The notes under the pieces are model-generated. The model did not search any database, was not told the origin of the DNA, and saw only the letters and a program-made list of their open reading frames with translations. The position numbers were made by a program, and so were the translations under genes. Below are positions 15,294-24,518 of a stretch of DNA of 26,289 nucleotides, in pieces; the first letter of the stretch is position 1; each line of letters begins with the position of its first letter. This DNA is from Clostridia bacterium (lineage in GTDB: Bacteria; Bacillota; Clostridia; Christensenellales; Borkfalkiaceae). Location of the stretch: contig JAFVRU010000102.1 of NCBI GenBank assembly GCA_017504065.1, forward strand, positions 1-26,289. Reading direction: 5' to 3'.

Positions 15294-15466
15294 GGGAACA
15301 AACGCTCGAAATCTTTGGCGATCTTATGTTCGATTTGCCGTTCGAGCTTACGGGTAGCAATGGCGGGAACGTGCGCTTTGCGTTCGATTGCGTTCATGCC
15401 CATGAAGAAGAAAACGATCGCGCCCAAAAAACACAGCGCGGTATACAGCAAAAAATTACCTTTCAT
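15278..15466 (-). CDS. Small single-helix membrane protein, hypothetical
   Basis: A possible 62-aa protein with one membrane helix (about residues 4-22, rich in Leu, Phe and Ala, ending FFFMGM) followed by a basic, helical cytosolic tail (KLERQIEHKIAKDFERLF). The start ATG 15466 gives a natural helix-first layout; an upstream ATG at 15553 would overlap the trpS start. No ribosome binding site is seen. A CATACT box six bases before the ATG may serve a leaderless transcript. It fills the otherwise empty gap between pyrE and trpS and converges on pyrE. I do not recognise the family. Confidence 0.5.
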   Translation of the reverse strand: MKGNFLLYTALCFLGAIVFFFMGMNAIERKAHVPAIATRKLERQIEHKIAKDFERLFPYFAP

Positions 15467-15539
15467 ACAAACAGTATGTCGAAAAACGGTCGGGTTATGC
15501 TTCCCGTAACCGATTTGCGACAGAAAAAAGGAGACGGTT

Positions 15540-16586
15540 ATGAAAAATATCATTTTGACAGGCGATAGACCGACGGGGAAATTGCATATCGGGCATTACG
15601 TAGGCTCGCTCCGTCGTCGTGTGGAGCTGCAAAACAGCGGAAAATTCGATAAAGTATACGTCATGATCGCCGACGCGCAAGCGTTGACGGACAATTTCGA
15701 TAATCCCGATAAAGTTCGCGCGAATATCACCGAAGTTGCGCTTGACTATCTCGCGTGCGGTCTTGATCCGCAAAAATCCACCATTTTTATTCAATCGCAT
15801 ATCGAGCAGTTGACCGAGCTCACCTTTTACTATATGAACTTGGTGACGCTCGCTCGGTTGGAGCGCAATCCGACGGTGAAAGCGGAACTCAAGCAAAAGA
15901 ACTTCGGCGGCTCGATTCCGATGGGATTTTTGACCTATCCCGTTTCGCAAACGGCGGATATCACGGCGTTTAAGGCGAATACCGTGCCCGTAGGGGAAGA
16001 TCAGCTTCCGATGTTAGAGCAGGCGCGGGAGATCGTGAGAAGTTTTAACGGTTTGTACGGAGAAACGCTCGTCGAACCCAAAGCGGTGTTGCCCGAAAAC
16101 AAGTCCTGTTTGCGGCTTCCGGGTACGGACGGTATGGCGAAAATGAGTAAATCGCTCGGGAATTGTATTTATCTTTCCGATTCCGCGGACGAGATCAAGC
16201 GTAAGGTCATGAGTATGTATACCGACCCCAACCATATCAAGGTAACCGATCCCGGCGATACGAAAAACAACCCGACGTTCATTTATTTGGACGCGTTCTC
16301 CACGGATGAGCACTTCCAACGCTACTTGCCTGAATATGCGAACTTGGAAGAACTCAAAGCGCATTACGAGCGCGGCGGTTTGGGGGATATGAAAGTCAAA
16401 CGGCTGTTGAACGAAGTGATGCAGGAAACGTTAGAACCCATTCGCTTGAAACGGGAAGAATTCGCAAAGGATTTGCCTGCCGTTTGGGAAATGTTGAAAA
16501 AAGGCAGCGAAGTTGCCCGCGAAGTGGCGGGGCAAACGCTGTCGGAAGTTAAAAAAGCCATGAAAATCGATTATTTCGGGGTTTGA
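15540..16586 (+). CDS. trpS: Tryptophan--tRNA ligase
   Basis: A 348-aa class I aminoacyl-tRNA synthetase charging tRNA-Trp. The HIGH motif is KLHIGHYVGSL (His16-His19) and the KMSKS motif is intact at residues 201-205. The opening ILTGDRPTGK and PVGEDQLPMLEQAREI (~145-160) are typical of TrpS. The length is normal. The ribosome binding site AAAGGAG precedes the ATG by about 6 nt. No T-box leader is recognisable in the ~245 nt upstream. It is followed by a strong bidirectional terminator. Confidence 0.97.
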   Translation: MKNIILTGDRPTGKLHIGHYVGSLRRRVELQNSGKFDKVYVMIADAQALTDNFDNPDKVRANITEVALDYLACGLDPQKSTIFIQSHIEQLTELTFYYMNLVTLARLERNPTVKAELKQKNFGGSIPMGFLTYPVSQTADITAFKANTVPVGEDQLPMLEQAREIVRSFNGLYGETLVEPKAVLPENKSCLRLPGTDGMAKMSKSLGNCIYLSDSADEIKRKVMSMYTDPNHIKVTDPGDTKNNPTFIYLDAFSTDEHFQRYLPEYANLEELKAHYERGGLGDMKVKRLLNEVMQETLEPIRLKREEFAKDLPAVWEMLKKGSEVAREVAGQTLSEVKKAMKIDYFGV

Positions 16587-16592
16587 AACAAA

Positions 16593-16636
16593 ATAAAAAC
16601 CGCCTTATACGTTCGCGTATAAGGCGGTTTGATATT
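16593..16636. terminator. Bidirectional terminator between trpS and the lipoprotein gene
   Basis: AAACCGCCTTATACG (16597-16611) and CGTATAAGGCGGTTT (16616-16630) form a perfect 15-bp stem closed by a TTCG tetraloop. A-rich sequence on the left gives a T tail on the minus strand, and GATATTT follows on the plus strand. It lies between two convergent genes. Confidence 0.9.
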
Positions 16637-16643
16637 TATGGTT

Positions 16644-17630
16644 TTATCGGTTGATCGAACGCAGTTCGTAGACCAACGAACCGATGCTGTAAGCGATGGG
16701 AGTTTCCAACCGCAGCATGACGTTATGGTGCGTATTTTTCGTGCCTTGAGAGCGTTGCGCAATCCATGCCGTTTGCGTCGCGCCGGAGTTGGTTTCGTTG
16801 AGTTTCAACGTTACCGAACGGTAAGCGATGGGATACGTTTGCGGTTCCGTGTCGTTCATGGAAAGTTTAAATTCCTGTCCTTCGTCTTCGTCAACGTCGC
16901 TAAACGACAGGGCGACTTTTTGCATACGTTCCACGTACGGGCTATACATTTTGACGGTTGCCGAATCCACACTTGCGGGGATTGCGCGGAGCGCTAACAA
17001 CAACGTTTCGTTGTCCAAAACGCTGTATTTGCCCGAGCTTGCGGAAAATTCCTGTATTACCGTTTTGATGTTTTCAGGATCACTCGTGTTCGTAATCGTG
17101 GTTACGGCGTCGCCTTCCGCGGGATAAATCGTTTCAACGCTATAATTGTAGGCAACGTAACATTCTTCGGAGCTCTTGGGACTTGCGTTGTCGCTTGCAG
17201 GGCTGTGGCTAAGCACTTGCTTTAAGGAACTGACGGGGCGCAGATTATACGTTCTATCGTAGAGCAGCGTTTCCGTGTAAATACGGTCGTGCATGACGAC
17301 GGGTTCGTCAGTTTTGTACTGATAGGTAACGTCGATTTCCAACGTCGTCGTGTATTTATAACCGCCGCCGTTGGGCAACGTTATACTTTCCAACGTCGTA
17401 ACGTAAGTGCCGTTTGAATAAGAAACTTCGTATCCGAGCGAGCTGTATCCAGCTCCTTGAACGAAGCTAACGTCATAGGCGAGCGTTTCGTTGATGTTGT
17501 CGTAAACAAGTTCGTTGTCGTTCCAGAAATTTCCGAATTCGATTTTGTTGTCGCCCGTGCCGCAAGCGCTGAAACAAGACGCGCAAAGTAAAACGGCCAA
17601 AGCCGACGAGATTACAGTTTTTTTCTTCAT
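16644..17630 (-). CDS. Putative lipoprotein of unknown function
   Basis: A 328-aa exported protein. A lipoprotein signal (KKK followed by a hydrophobic core) ends in the lipobox FSAC with Cys23. The mature part is rich in Tyr, Thr and Ser with alternating beta-strand patterns (YEVSYSNGTYVTTLESITLP, TTLEIDVTYQYKTDEPV) and has no catalytic motif I recognise. It is probably anchored to the outer face of the cytoplasmic membrane. The start ATG 17630 has AAGGCGGA about 6 nt upstream and gives a normal signal peptide; an in-frame ATG at 17678 would add 16 non-signal residues. It is transcribed alone from its own promoter, divergently from addB. Confidence 0.82.
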   Translation of the reverse strand: MKKKTVISSALAVLLCASCFSACGTGDNKIEFGNFWNDNELVYDNINETLAYDVSFVQGAGYSSLGYEVSYSNGTYVTTLESITLPNGGGYKYTTTLEIDVTYQYKTDEPVVMHDRIYTETLLYDRTYNLRPVSSLKQVLSHSPASDNASPKSSEECYVAYNYSVETIYPAEGDAVTTITNTSDPENIKTVIQEFSASSGKYSVLDNETLLLALRAIPASVDSATVKMYSPYVERMQKVALSFSDVDEDEGQEFKLSMNDTEPQTYPIAYRSVTLKLNETNSGATQTAWIAQRSQGTKNTHHNVMLRLETPIAYSIGSLVYELRSINR

Positions 17631-17683
17631 AAGATCCGCCTTTTTATAGGGTTTGACGATGTGATGGACACATTCCAAGTATC

Positions 17684-17712
17684 ATTATACCACATAATTT
17701 CGAATTTGTAAA
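17684..17712 (-). promoter_or_regulatory. Promoter of the lipoprotein gene
   Basis: On the minus strand TTTACA (17712-17707), a 17-nt spacer and a perfect TATAAT (17689-17684). Transcription should start about 45 nt before the ATG at 17630. Confidence 0.75.
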
Positions 17713-17752
17713 AATAAAATCGCGATTTAAACAAAATTCTTGTGAAAAAAAG

Positions 17753-17782
17753 CTGAAAATTTCCCATGAAGTATGGTATAAT
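17753..17782 (+). promoter_or_regulatory. Promoter of addBA
   Basis: CTGAAA (17753-17758), an 18-nt spacer and a perfect TATAAT (17777-17782). The -35 is weak. The addB GTG lies about 31 nt downstream. Confidence 0.55.
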
Positions 17783-17813
17783 AGAAAAAAGACGAAAAAA
17801 CAGGAGAGAAAGA

Positions 17814-20800
17814 GTGAACGCGGTTTTAAAAGCTTATACGCTTTCGGAGTGTATGGAAACGATGTCGGAGTACGCGCAGGCGTACGAAAAGACGGGCGGA
17901 AACAATCTCATTTTTTGCGAAGATCGGTTGACGTTGATCGCAGAACGGGCGCTCGTAACCCGTTTGGGCGGTAGTTTCCAATCGTCCGTTTCCACGTTCG
18001 CGCGGCTTTTGAAAGCGGAAGGGAAAGCGCTCTCCAAACAAGGATCGGTCATGGCGGTAGGCGAAGTCATGGCGCGCAAGCAACGGGAAGGGAAGCTTCA
18101 ATGCTTCACGTCTGCGGTCGGGATTGGGAACAACGCGCGGAATATTTACGAAACGTTGGCGCAAATGTCCGCGTCCGAAGTAACGCCCGAAGTGTTGCGG
18201 GAAAGCTTGGCGCTTCTGCCTGACGATATGCTCAAAAGAAAGGTTTCCGATCTCGCGGAGATCTATGACGGCTATACCGCGTTTTTGGACGAAAGTGGGT
18301 TCGTAGACGAGAGTCGCTATTTGGCGCTCCTGCCTGCGCAAATGCGGCGGGACGGCGTTTTAAAAGGAAAAAACGTGTTCTTCCTTTGTTATAACTCGTT
18401 TACGGCGCAAGCAACGCAAATTATTCGCGCCGCGCTGGAAGAAGCGGATAACGTAATCGGGATCTTTTGCGCGGGGGAAGCGGATTTGTATTGCAACCGC
18501 GCCGCGGAGATCTTTACCAAGACCTGTCGTGAATACGGCAAAGTACAAATTAAGGACTGCGGAGCGCCTTTGGACGGGGTTGCGGAGTTCTTACGCAAGG
18601 GCTTATACCGTCCTGAACGTCCGAAAAAGAAGGAGAAAACGGACGCGATCCGCGTATTCGAAGCGGAAGATAAAACGGCGGAAGCGGAGTTTGTCGCTAC
18701 GAAAATCCGCCGCGCGATGGCGGAAGATCCCACGCTTCGGTATCGGGATTTTGCGGTGTTGGTTTCGACTGTGGCGGGCTATACGCTGCCTGTCAAAAAG
18801 GCGTTTGCCGAATACGGGATTCCCTGCTTTATCGACGAAAAACGCTCGTTAAAAGAACACCCGATCAGTCGGTTTTTGCTCGACTGTTTCCGTGTCGTGC
18901 GGGAAGGGTATTCGCCTGCGGCGGTGCAATCGCTCGCGCAAAATTTCTTTTTTGGGGAGAGCGACGAATACCGAAATTATCTTTTAAAATTCGCCAATTA
19001 TCGCGGCGGAGCGAAGCGCCCGATTAAGACGGGCGAAGCGGTAGAAAAACTCTTTCACGTCGAAAAGGCAGAGCTGGGCAGAGAGCGTGTTTTGGCGGCG
19101 ACGGACGGGATTAAAACCAAAGCGAAAGGGGGCGCGTACTGCCTAGCGATACGGAAAATTCTTGTCGATTTCGACGTGGAAACGAAGCTGACGGAGCTTG
19201 AAGAACGCATGGACGATCCCGCGCAAAAAGGGTATCTTTCGCAACTAAAACGAGCGTTAGACGGCGTGCTTGCGGAAGCGGAGCTGTTGACGGGGGATAA
19301 GGATTTGACGGTTTCGGAATTCGAAGCGGTTTTGCAAAACGGTTTGGAAGCGACGGAGATTTCGTTGATTCCGTTGCGCGCGGACGCCGTGTTTGTCGGA
19401 GATATCGCGGAGAGCCGAATTGAAAAAGTGCGCGTGCTGTTTGCGATGGGTATGACGGAAGACGTGCCCGGTTGCGGCGCGGATACGGCGATCGTTTCGG
19501 ATAAGGAGATCGAACGGCTCGCTGCAGTGAAAATGCTGTTAGAACCGACGGTCGCCGAAGTCAATTTACGTACGCGGGAAAGCGTTTGCTTGAACCTTTG
19601 TACGTTTTCGGACAAACTCTTTTTCTCCTATCCGTTATGCTCGGACGGGAGCGATCCGACGGTATCGGAAATTTTCCGTTATTTGGACGGGATTTTCTAC
19701 GAAGACGGACAAAAAGGGCTTTCGCGGCATACAAAACTTGACGAAAAAGATTTCGTGTATCGTTGTTCGGCGGTGTCGCCTGCGATCCGTCGTTTGTTGA
19801 TTGAAAAACAGGAGTTTGAAAAAGGCGGGCAGGATACGCGTAAGGAGTACGCTTCTCTGTATGCGGCGCTCGATAAGCTCGGCGTGCGGGAAGGGAAGGA
19901 TTATTTAACGGAAACACAGGGGCAGGTATGCGTTGAGCGTGGGGAGCAACTGTTTTTCCACGACGGAAAAATTTCCCCGACGGCGCTTGAAAGCTATTTC
20001 GCTTGTCCGTTCAGTCATTTCGTCGAACGCGGCTTAAAACTCAAAAACCGTGAAGAAGCGACGGTGCTCGCGATGGACACGGGAAATTTCGTGCACGAGT
20101 TATTGGAACGTACCGCACCGAAGATTGCGGGAATCGAAACCGAAGCGGAGATGCGGACGTACGCGCAAACGCTCGGCAGGGAATTGCTGGAAAAATCGGT
20201 GTACGCGATGCAACAGGAAACGGCTTCGGGGGAATATTTCACCGAAAGTTTATTGAAAGAAAGCGCGGAAGTCGCCGTAGCGGCGTATCGGCAAGTCAAA
20301 AACTCGGGGTATGCCGTCGAAGAAACGGAAAAACGGGTTTCGTCCACGTTCTTTCAAGGCAAAGTCGATCGTGTGGACGGAACGGAAAAATACGTGCGTG
20401 TGGTCGATTACAAAACGGGCTCAATCGACGATTCCGCAACGTCCTATTATACGGGACAAAAAATGCAAATGCAGCTGTATATGTCGGAGCTCAAAGGGGA
20501 GCGTGTGCCTGCTGGGGTATTCTATTTTCCCGCTTCCGTCGATTATAAGGACGGCGATGAAGGTCGGTTTCGCATGAAAGGCTTTTTAAACGGGGATCAG
20601 GACGCGCTGCTTTGCGGAGATAAAAATATTACCGAAGAAACGAAAAGCGAGTATTTTCCCGCCGCTTTGATCAACGGCCCGTCGGCTAAACGGGTCATGG
20701 ACGAAGCTACGTTTCGGGATTTTCTCGATTATGCGGCGTTGGTAGCGAGAAAGGGCGTTGCGGAACTCAAGGACGGGTTTATCGCGTCCACGCCCTACGA

Positions 20801-20939
20801 CGGGAAGTGCGCGTATTGCAAGTACGGCGGCATGTGCGGTTTTCAAAAAGACGTAACCGCCGTTCGGAAAGAAACGACGATCGACGCCGCGCAAATCGCG
20901 CGGATCGCCGCGGAAACACGGGACGGAAAAGGGGAGTAA
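17814..20939 (+). CDS. addB: AddB subunit of the ATP-dependent helicase-nuclease
   Basis: A 1041-aa subunit of the AddAB complex, which resects double-strand breaks and reacts to Chi. Its RecB-family nuclease motif is VRVVDYKTGS (~860-868), with GKVDRVDG just before. The four iron-sulfur ligands are present: one Cys in YFACPF (Cys731) and the C-terminal C999-x2-C1002-x5-C1008, the spacing known from Bacillus AddB. The N-terminus (NAVLKAYTLSECMETMSE) lacks the GxxGSGKT Walker A that Bacillus AddB has there, so ATP binding by this subunit looks lost, a feature also described for RexB-type relatives. The start is GTG 17814, behind AGGAGAG; an ATG at 17766 lies upstream of the -10 box. Confidence 0.93.
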   Translation: MNAVLKAYTLSECMETMSEYAQAYEKTGGNNLIFCEDRLTLIAERALVTRLGGSFQSSVSTFARLLKAEGKALSKQGSVMAVGEVMARKQREGKLQCFTSAVGIGNNARNIYETLAQMSASEVTPEVLRESLALLPDDMLKRKVSDLAEIYDGYTAFLDESGFVDESRYLALLPAQMRRDGVLKGKNVFFLCYNSFTAQATQIIRAALEEADNVIGIFCAGEADLYCNRAAEIFTKTCREYGKVQIKDCGAPLDGVAEFLRKGLYRPERPKKKEKTDAIRVFEAEDKTAEAEFVATKIRRAMAEDPTLRYRDFAVLVSTVAGYTLPVKKAFAEYGIPCFIDEKRSLKEHPISRFLLDCFRVVREGYSPAAVQSLAQNFFFGESDEYRNYLLKFANYRGGAKRPIKTGEAVEKLFHVEKAELGRERVLAATDGIKTKAKGGAYCLAIRKILVDFDVETKLTELEERMDDPAQKGYLSQLKRALDGVLAEAELLTGDKDLTVSEFEAVLQNGLEATEISLIPLRADAVFVGDIAESRIEKVRVLFAMGMTEDVPGCGADTAIVSDKEIERLAAVKMLLEPTVAEVNLRTRESVCLNLCTFSDKLFFSYPLCSDGSDPTVSEIFRYLDGIFYEDGQKGLSRHTKLDEKDFVYRCSAVSPAIRRLLIEKQEFEKGGQDTRKEYASLYAALDKLGVREGKDYLTETQGQVCVERGEQLFFHDGKISPTALESYFACPFSHFVERGLKLKNREEATVLAMDTGNFVHELLERTAPKIAGIETEAEMRTYAQTLGRELLEKSVYAMQQETASGEYFTESLLKESAEVAVAAYRQVKNSGYAVEETEKRVSSTFFQGKVDRVDGTEKYVRVVDYKTGSIDDSATSYYTGQKMQMQLYMSELKGERVPAGVFYFPASVDYKDGDEGRFRMKGFLNGDQDALLCGDKNITEETKSEYFPAALINGPSAKRVMDEATFRDFLDYAALVARKGVAELKDGFIASTPYDGKCAYCKYGGMCGFQKDVTAVRKETTIDAAQIARIAAETRDGKGE
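19920..19936 (+). repeat. 17-bp repeat, copy 1 (inside addB)
   Basis: GGGCAGGTATGCGTTGA, read here in frame as GQVCVE. The same 17 bases recur exactly at 22388 and 25325 in other reading contexts. Confidence 0.7.
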
Positions 20940-20942
20940 GGT

Positions 20943-23900
20943 ATGGCGGAGTATACGAAAGAACAACGCGCGGCAATCGACGCGCAGGGTAGGACGATCG
21001 TTTCCGCGTCCGCGGGTAGTGGAAAAACAACGGTGATGATCGAAAAGATCCTACGACTGATTCAAAACGGGCAAAGCGTGGACGGTTTGCTCGCGGTTAC
21101 GTTTACGAAAAAAGCCGCCGCGCAGATGAAAGAAAAACTCTCCAAAGCGTTGATTGAAACGATCAACGCGGACGAAACGACGGCGGAGCGCCGCGCCGAA
21201 CTCAAAAAGCAGCTTTCGGAAGTCCCGAACGCAGACATTTCCACCATACACTCCTTTTGCGCGAAGCTTTTAAGGCGGAATTTTTTCGCGGCGGAAGTGG
21301 ATAGCGCTTTTCGGGTAATCTCCGACGATGACGCGGACGGAACGGCGCTGAAAAACGAAGCGTTGGACGAGCTTTTCGAAGAAGGCTATGCCAATAAAGA
21401 CTCGGAATTTTCACACCTGCTTTCCGTGTATTGGCGCAAAAAGAGCGACAATACCTTGCGGAAAATTTTCTTGGAAGTTTACGGCTCGTTGCGCAACCGC
21501 GCGGATTATCGGGAATACCTTGCCGCGACGTCGGGCTACGACGAAGCGACGTTCGAGCGGGTCGTGTCCGACTTAAAAACGCGTTTGGACGGAAAATGCC
21601 GTTATTACGTGCGGTTTTTGGAAACGGAAAAGGCGTTTTTCGAAGCCGAACAAGCGGGCTCGCAGCTCGCGATCGCAGAGCAGCTTTTATCCCTGCTTTC
21701 CGCATGGGAAAACGCGGGGGATTATTTTGCGGCTTGCGCGGTGGAATTGCCCGTTTTCCGTCAAAACCGCGGCTCGAAATCGGACTCGGCGGAAAAGAAA
21801 CTGCATATCGAACGCCTGTCCTTTTTAAAGAAACGGATTTTAAAAACGTATACCGACGAATTGAGCAAAACGCAATCGCGAGAAGAAGAATTGCGGCTGT
21901 TTTTATTGTCGGGGCAAACCGCCGCCGCGCTCGCAAAATACCTGCTTTTGTTCGATGAAAAATACGCGCGGTTGAAAGCGGAACGCGGAGTTTTGGATTA
22001 TAACGATCTTGAACACAAAGCGTTAAAGCTGCTTTCGGACGAGAACGTTTTGGGCTCGCTGCGGGAAAAGTACCGCTACGTGTTCGTGGACGAATATCAG
22101 GACGTCAACCCTGTGCAGGAATCCATTTTATCCAAAATCGGGGGCGAAAACGTGTTCTTGGTCGGCGACGTGAAGCAGTCTATTTACGGTTTCCGCGGCA
22201 GCAAATCCCGATTCTTTATCGAAAAACAAAAAGCGTTTGAAGCGGGGCAAGGGAACAGTTTAGCGCTCACACGGAATTTCCGAAGCGCAGACGCGGTGCT
22301 CAGCGCGGTAAACGCGCAGTTTTCCTTGGCGATGTCGCCGCCCGTTTGCGCGGTAGATTACGCGCGAGATTCCGATATGGAAAGGGGGGGCAGGTATGCG
22401 TTGAACAGCGGACGAGTGCAAGTGCATTTTGTTGAAAAGGCGGAAAAAAAGCCCGTAGAAAAGCGTGGCGTATACTCGGTAAAGGATCGCGCGTTCGGTT
22501 CGGCTTCGGAAGATAGCGAGCTTGCCAAAACCATTCACGCGATTATAGAAGATGAAAGGAAAAATAAATATTACGACCCAGATACGGGGGAAGAAAAGCG
22601 GGTTCGGTATTCGGATATCGTCGTACTTTCCCGCAAAAAGCAAGGACGGATCGCGAAAACGGTCGCGTCGCTTTCGGCTGCGGGATTGCCTGTGAGCGCG
22701 GCTGCCGCAGTGAATATTTGCGAGTATTCGGAGATCAAAACGCTGATCGATATTTTATCGCTCATAGACAATGCGGAGCAAGACGTGCCCCTGTGCAGCG
22801 CGCTTTTGTCGTCGATGGGGAATTTGACTGCGGACGATTTGACGAAGATACGGCTTGCCTATCCTGACGAACCGTATTTCCGCAATGCTTGTAAACGCTA
22901 TGCAAGCGAGCAAGGCGACGAAACGGCGATCGGGCTTCGCGCGTTTTATGCGTACTACGACGAGATTCGGACGCTTTCGCGGGTCATGGACGCAGGCGAG
23001 CTGTTGACCAAGCTCTTGTCGGATACGCACATGGAATCTCGGTTATTGACTCGCGAAAACGGGGTTGCTTGCTTGAAGCGAATTCACCGCTTCATCGAAG
23101 AAACCGCTGCGTCGGAATCCCTTTGCGTGCACGCGTTCTTGGAACGGTTGCGCAATTTGGAATATTGCATCGAATACAGCGAAAACGGCGGGGAAGATTC
23201 GGTAAAGGTCATGACGATGCACGCGTCCAAAGGCTTGGAATACCCCATCGTGATTTTAGACGATTTGAGTCAGCCTTTCCGCGGCGTAGACCGCGACGAA
23301 GTGTTCGCGGAAGAAACGTACGGGCTTGCGCCGCGCGCGTTCGATCCTGAAAAAATGCTCAAAAGCAATACGCTTTTGCGGCGTTTACATGAAGAAAAGG
23401 AGTTGGAGAGCTCGATTGCCGACTCGCTGAATCTGTATTACGTAGCGTTGACCCGCGCGAAATACGGTTTGCATCTGCTTTTCGACAGCCGTTCGCCGAT
23501 GCCCGACGTCAAATACGCTCGCTCGTTTGCGGAGTTTACCGATTTTTCCGTTTGGGAAGAATACGTAGCGAGTCGGGATATTTTTGAAATTCCCAAACAG
23601 CAGCGGCAAGCGCTAGCGTATCATCCCGACGAACAGCTCGCGCAAGCGGTGATTGGGGCGATGACTTGGCGGTATCCGTTCGCGGGATATGAAGATTTGC
23701 CTGTAAAGAGCTCGGCAACGCATTTGTTGCCCGAAGTCGAGCCGACGAAGGACTTATTCGGAAACGTCGGACAGGCGGACGAAAACGGGTTTGGAAAAAT
23801 GCCCGTAAAAATGGAAGAATTATCGGCGGAGCTCGATTCGGAAACGGACGAAAGCAACGGCGAACGCCGTTCCGACGCCGTAGCGAAAGGGTTGGCGTAT

Positions 23901-24434
23901 CACGCGTTTTTGGAGTTTTTCGATTTCTCGGCATTGTTTGACGAAGCGGGTTCACCCGTTTCCGAAACCGAACTCCAATCGGTAACGCAAGCGGCGTACG
24001 AAGCGTTTGCAAGCGTACGCGCGGACGAAGCAAAACTGCTTTCGGTGAAAAAACTCGAAGAAATTTTATTGAGCCCCGTCTTTTACAATTTGCGGGATAT
24101 GCGGCTGTATAAGGAACAGCAGTTTTTGGTAGCGTTGCCCGTCAAGGACACCTACGCGAAGAAAGAAGGCGTCGACCCCGCGCTTTTGCAAAAGACGGAC
24201 GGGGAAGAAATGCTGTTCCAAGGCGCGATCGACTTGCTCGCAGTCGGTAGCGATAGCGCGCGGATTATCGATTATAAGTACTCTGGCGGGGATGCGGAGT
24301 ATTTGCGGGCGCATTACCGTCCGCAGCTCGAATTGTATCGGCTTGCCGTTGCGCGGATTTTAAAACTCGACGTAGAAAAGATTCGATGCAGTATCGTGAA
24401 TATTCGGTTGGGTTTTGAAACGGACGTTTTCTAA
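20943..24434 (+). CDS. addA: AddA subunit of the ATP-dependent helicase-nuclease
   Basis: A 1163-aa UvrD/Rep-type (SF1A) helicase with a C-terminal nuclease domain. In order: Q-motif TKEQRAAI (5-12), Walker A SASAGSGKT (21-29), IHSFCAKLLRRNF (~103), Walker B VDEYQDVNP (~382), motif III VGDVKQSIYGFRGS (~406), motif IV-like LTRNFRS, motif V VMTMHASKGLEYP (~757), motif VI LYYVALTRAKYGL (~833) and the RecB nuclease core GAIDLLAV with RIIDYKYSGG (~1095-1118). All key residues are intact, so this subunit supplies the motor and one nuclease. The ATG lies 3 nt after addB, with GGGGAG overlapping the addB end, so the two are co-translated. Confidence 0.96.
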   Translation: MAEYTKEQRAAIDAQGRTIVSASAGSGKTTVMIEKILRLIQNGQSVDGLLAVTFTKKAAAQMKEKLSKALIETINADETTAERRAELKKQLSEVPNADISTIHSFCAKLLRRNFFAAEVDSAFRVISDDDADGTALKNEALDELFEEGYANKDSEFSHLLSVYWRKKSDNTLRKIFLEVYGSLRNRADYREYLAATSGYDEATFERVVSDLKTRLDGKCRYYVRFLETEKAFFEAEQAGSQLAIAEQLLSLLSAWENAGDYFAACAVELPVFRQNRGSKSDSAEKKLHIERLSFLKKRILKTYTDELSKTQSREEELRLFLLSGQTAAALAKYLLLFDEKYARLKAERGVLDYNDLEHKALKLLSDENVLGSLREKYRYVFVDEYQDVNPVQESILSKIGGENVFLVGDVKQSIYGFRGSKSRFFIEKQKAFEAGQGNSLALTRNFRSADAVLSAVNAQFSLAMSPPVCAVDYARDSDMERGGRYALNSGRVQVHFVEKAEKKPVEKRGVYSVKDRAFGSASEDSELAKTIHAIIEDERKNKYYDPDTGEEKRVRYSDIVVLSRKKQGRIAKTVASLSAAGLPVSAAAAVNICEYSEIKTLIDILSLIDNAEQDVPLCSALLSSMGNLTADDLTKIRLAYPDEPYFRNACKRYASEQGDETAIGLRAFYAYYDEIRTLSRVMDAGELLTKLLSDTHMESRLLTRENGVACLKRIHRFIEETAASESLCVHAFLERLRNLEYCIEYSENGGEDSVKVMTMHASKGLEYPIVILDDLSQPFRGVDRDEVFAEETYGLAPRAFDPEKMLKSNTLLRRLHEEKELESSIADSLNLYYVALTRAKYGLHLLFDSRSPMPDVKYARSFAEFTDFSVWEEYVASRDIFEIPKQQRQALAYHPDEQLAQAVIGAMTWRYPFAGYEDLPVKSSATHLLPEVEPTKDLFGNVGQADENGFGKMPVKMEELSAELDSETDESNGERRSDAVAKGLAYHAFLEFFDFSALFDEAGSPVSETELQSVTQAAYEAFASVRADEAKLLSVKKLEEILLSPVFYNLRDMRLYKEQQFLVALPVKDTYAKKEGVDPALLQKTDGEEMLFQGAIDLLAVGSDSARIIDYKYSGGDAEYLRAHYRPQLELYRLAVARILKLDVEKIRCSIVNIRLGFETDVF
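22388..22404 (+). repeat. 17-bp repeat, copy 2 (inside addA)
   Basis: GGGCAGGTATGCGTTGA, read here within GRYALN, one frame away from copy 1. It lies in a low-conservation stretch after the NFRS motif. Confidence 0.7.
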
Positions 24435-24461
24435 AAAACGCGAAAAACCGACAAAAGAAAC

Positions 24462-24518
24462 AAAAAAACGCCCCTGTTTTTCGGGAATAGTCAAACTACC
24501 GAAACGGGGGTATTTTTT
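24462..24518 (+). terminator. Terminator-like hairpin after addA, abutting the next gene
   Basis: CCCCTGTTT (24471-24479) pairs with AAACGGGGG (24502-24510), one G-T pair included. CGG/CCG pairs continue inside after a TT bulge, and TATTTTTT (24511-24518) follows. The upstream A run would let it work on the minus strand too. The next ATG begins directly after the T tract. Confidence 0.75.

Noticed and set aside
15294..15539. T-box riboswitch before trpS
   Set aside because: I find no T-box consensus sequence and no terminator-antiterminator pair before the ribosome binding site.
17766..17813. ATG 17766 as the addB start
   Set aside because: It lies before the -10 box; GTG 17814 has AGGAGAG directly upstream.
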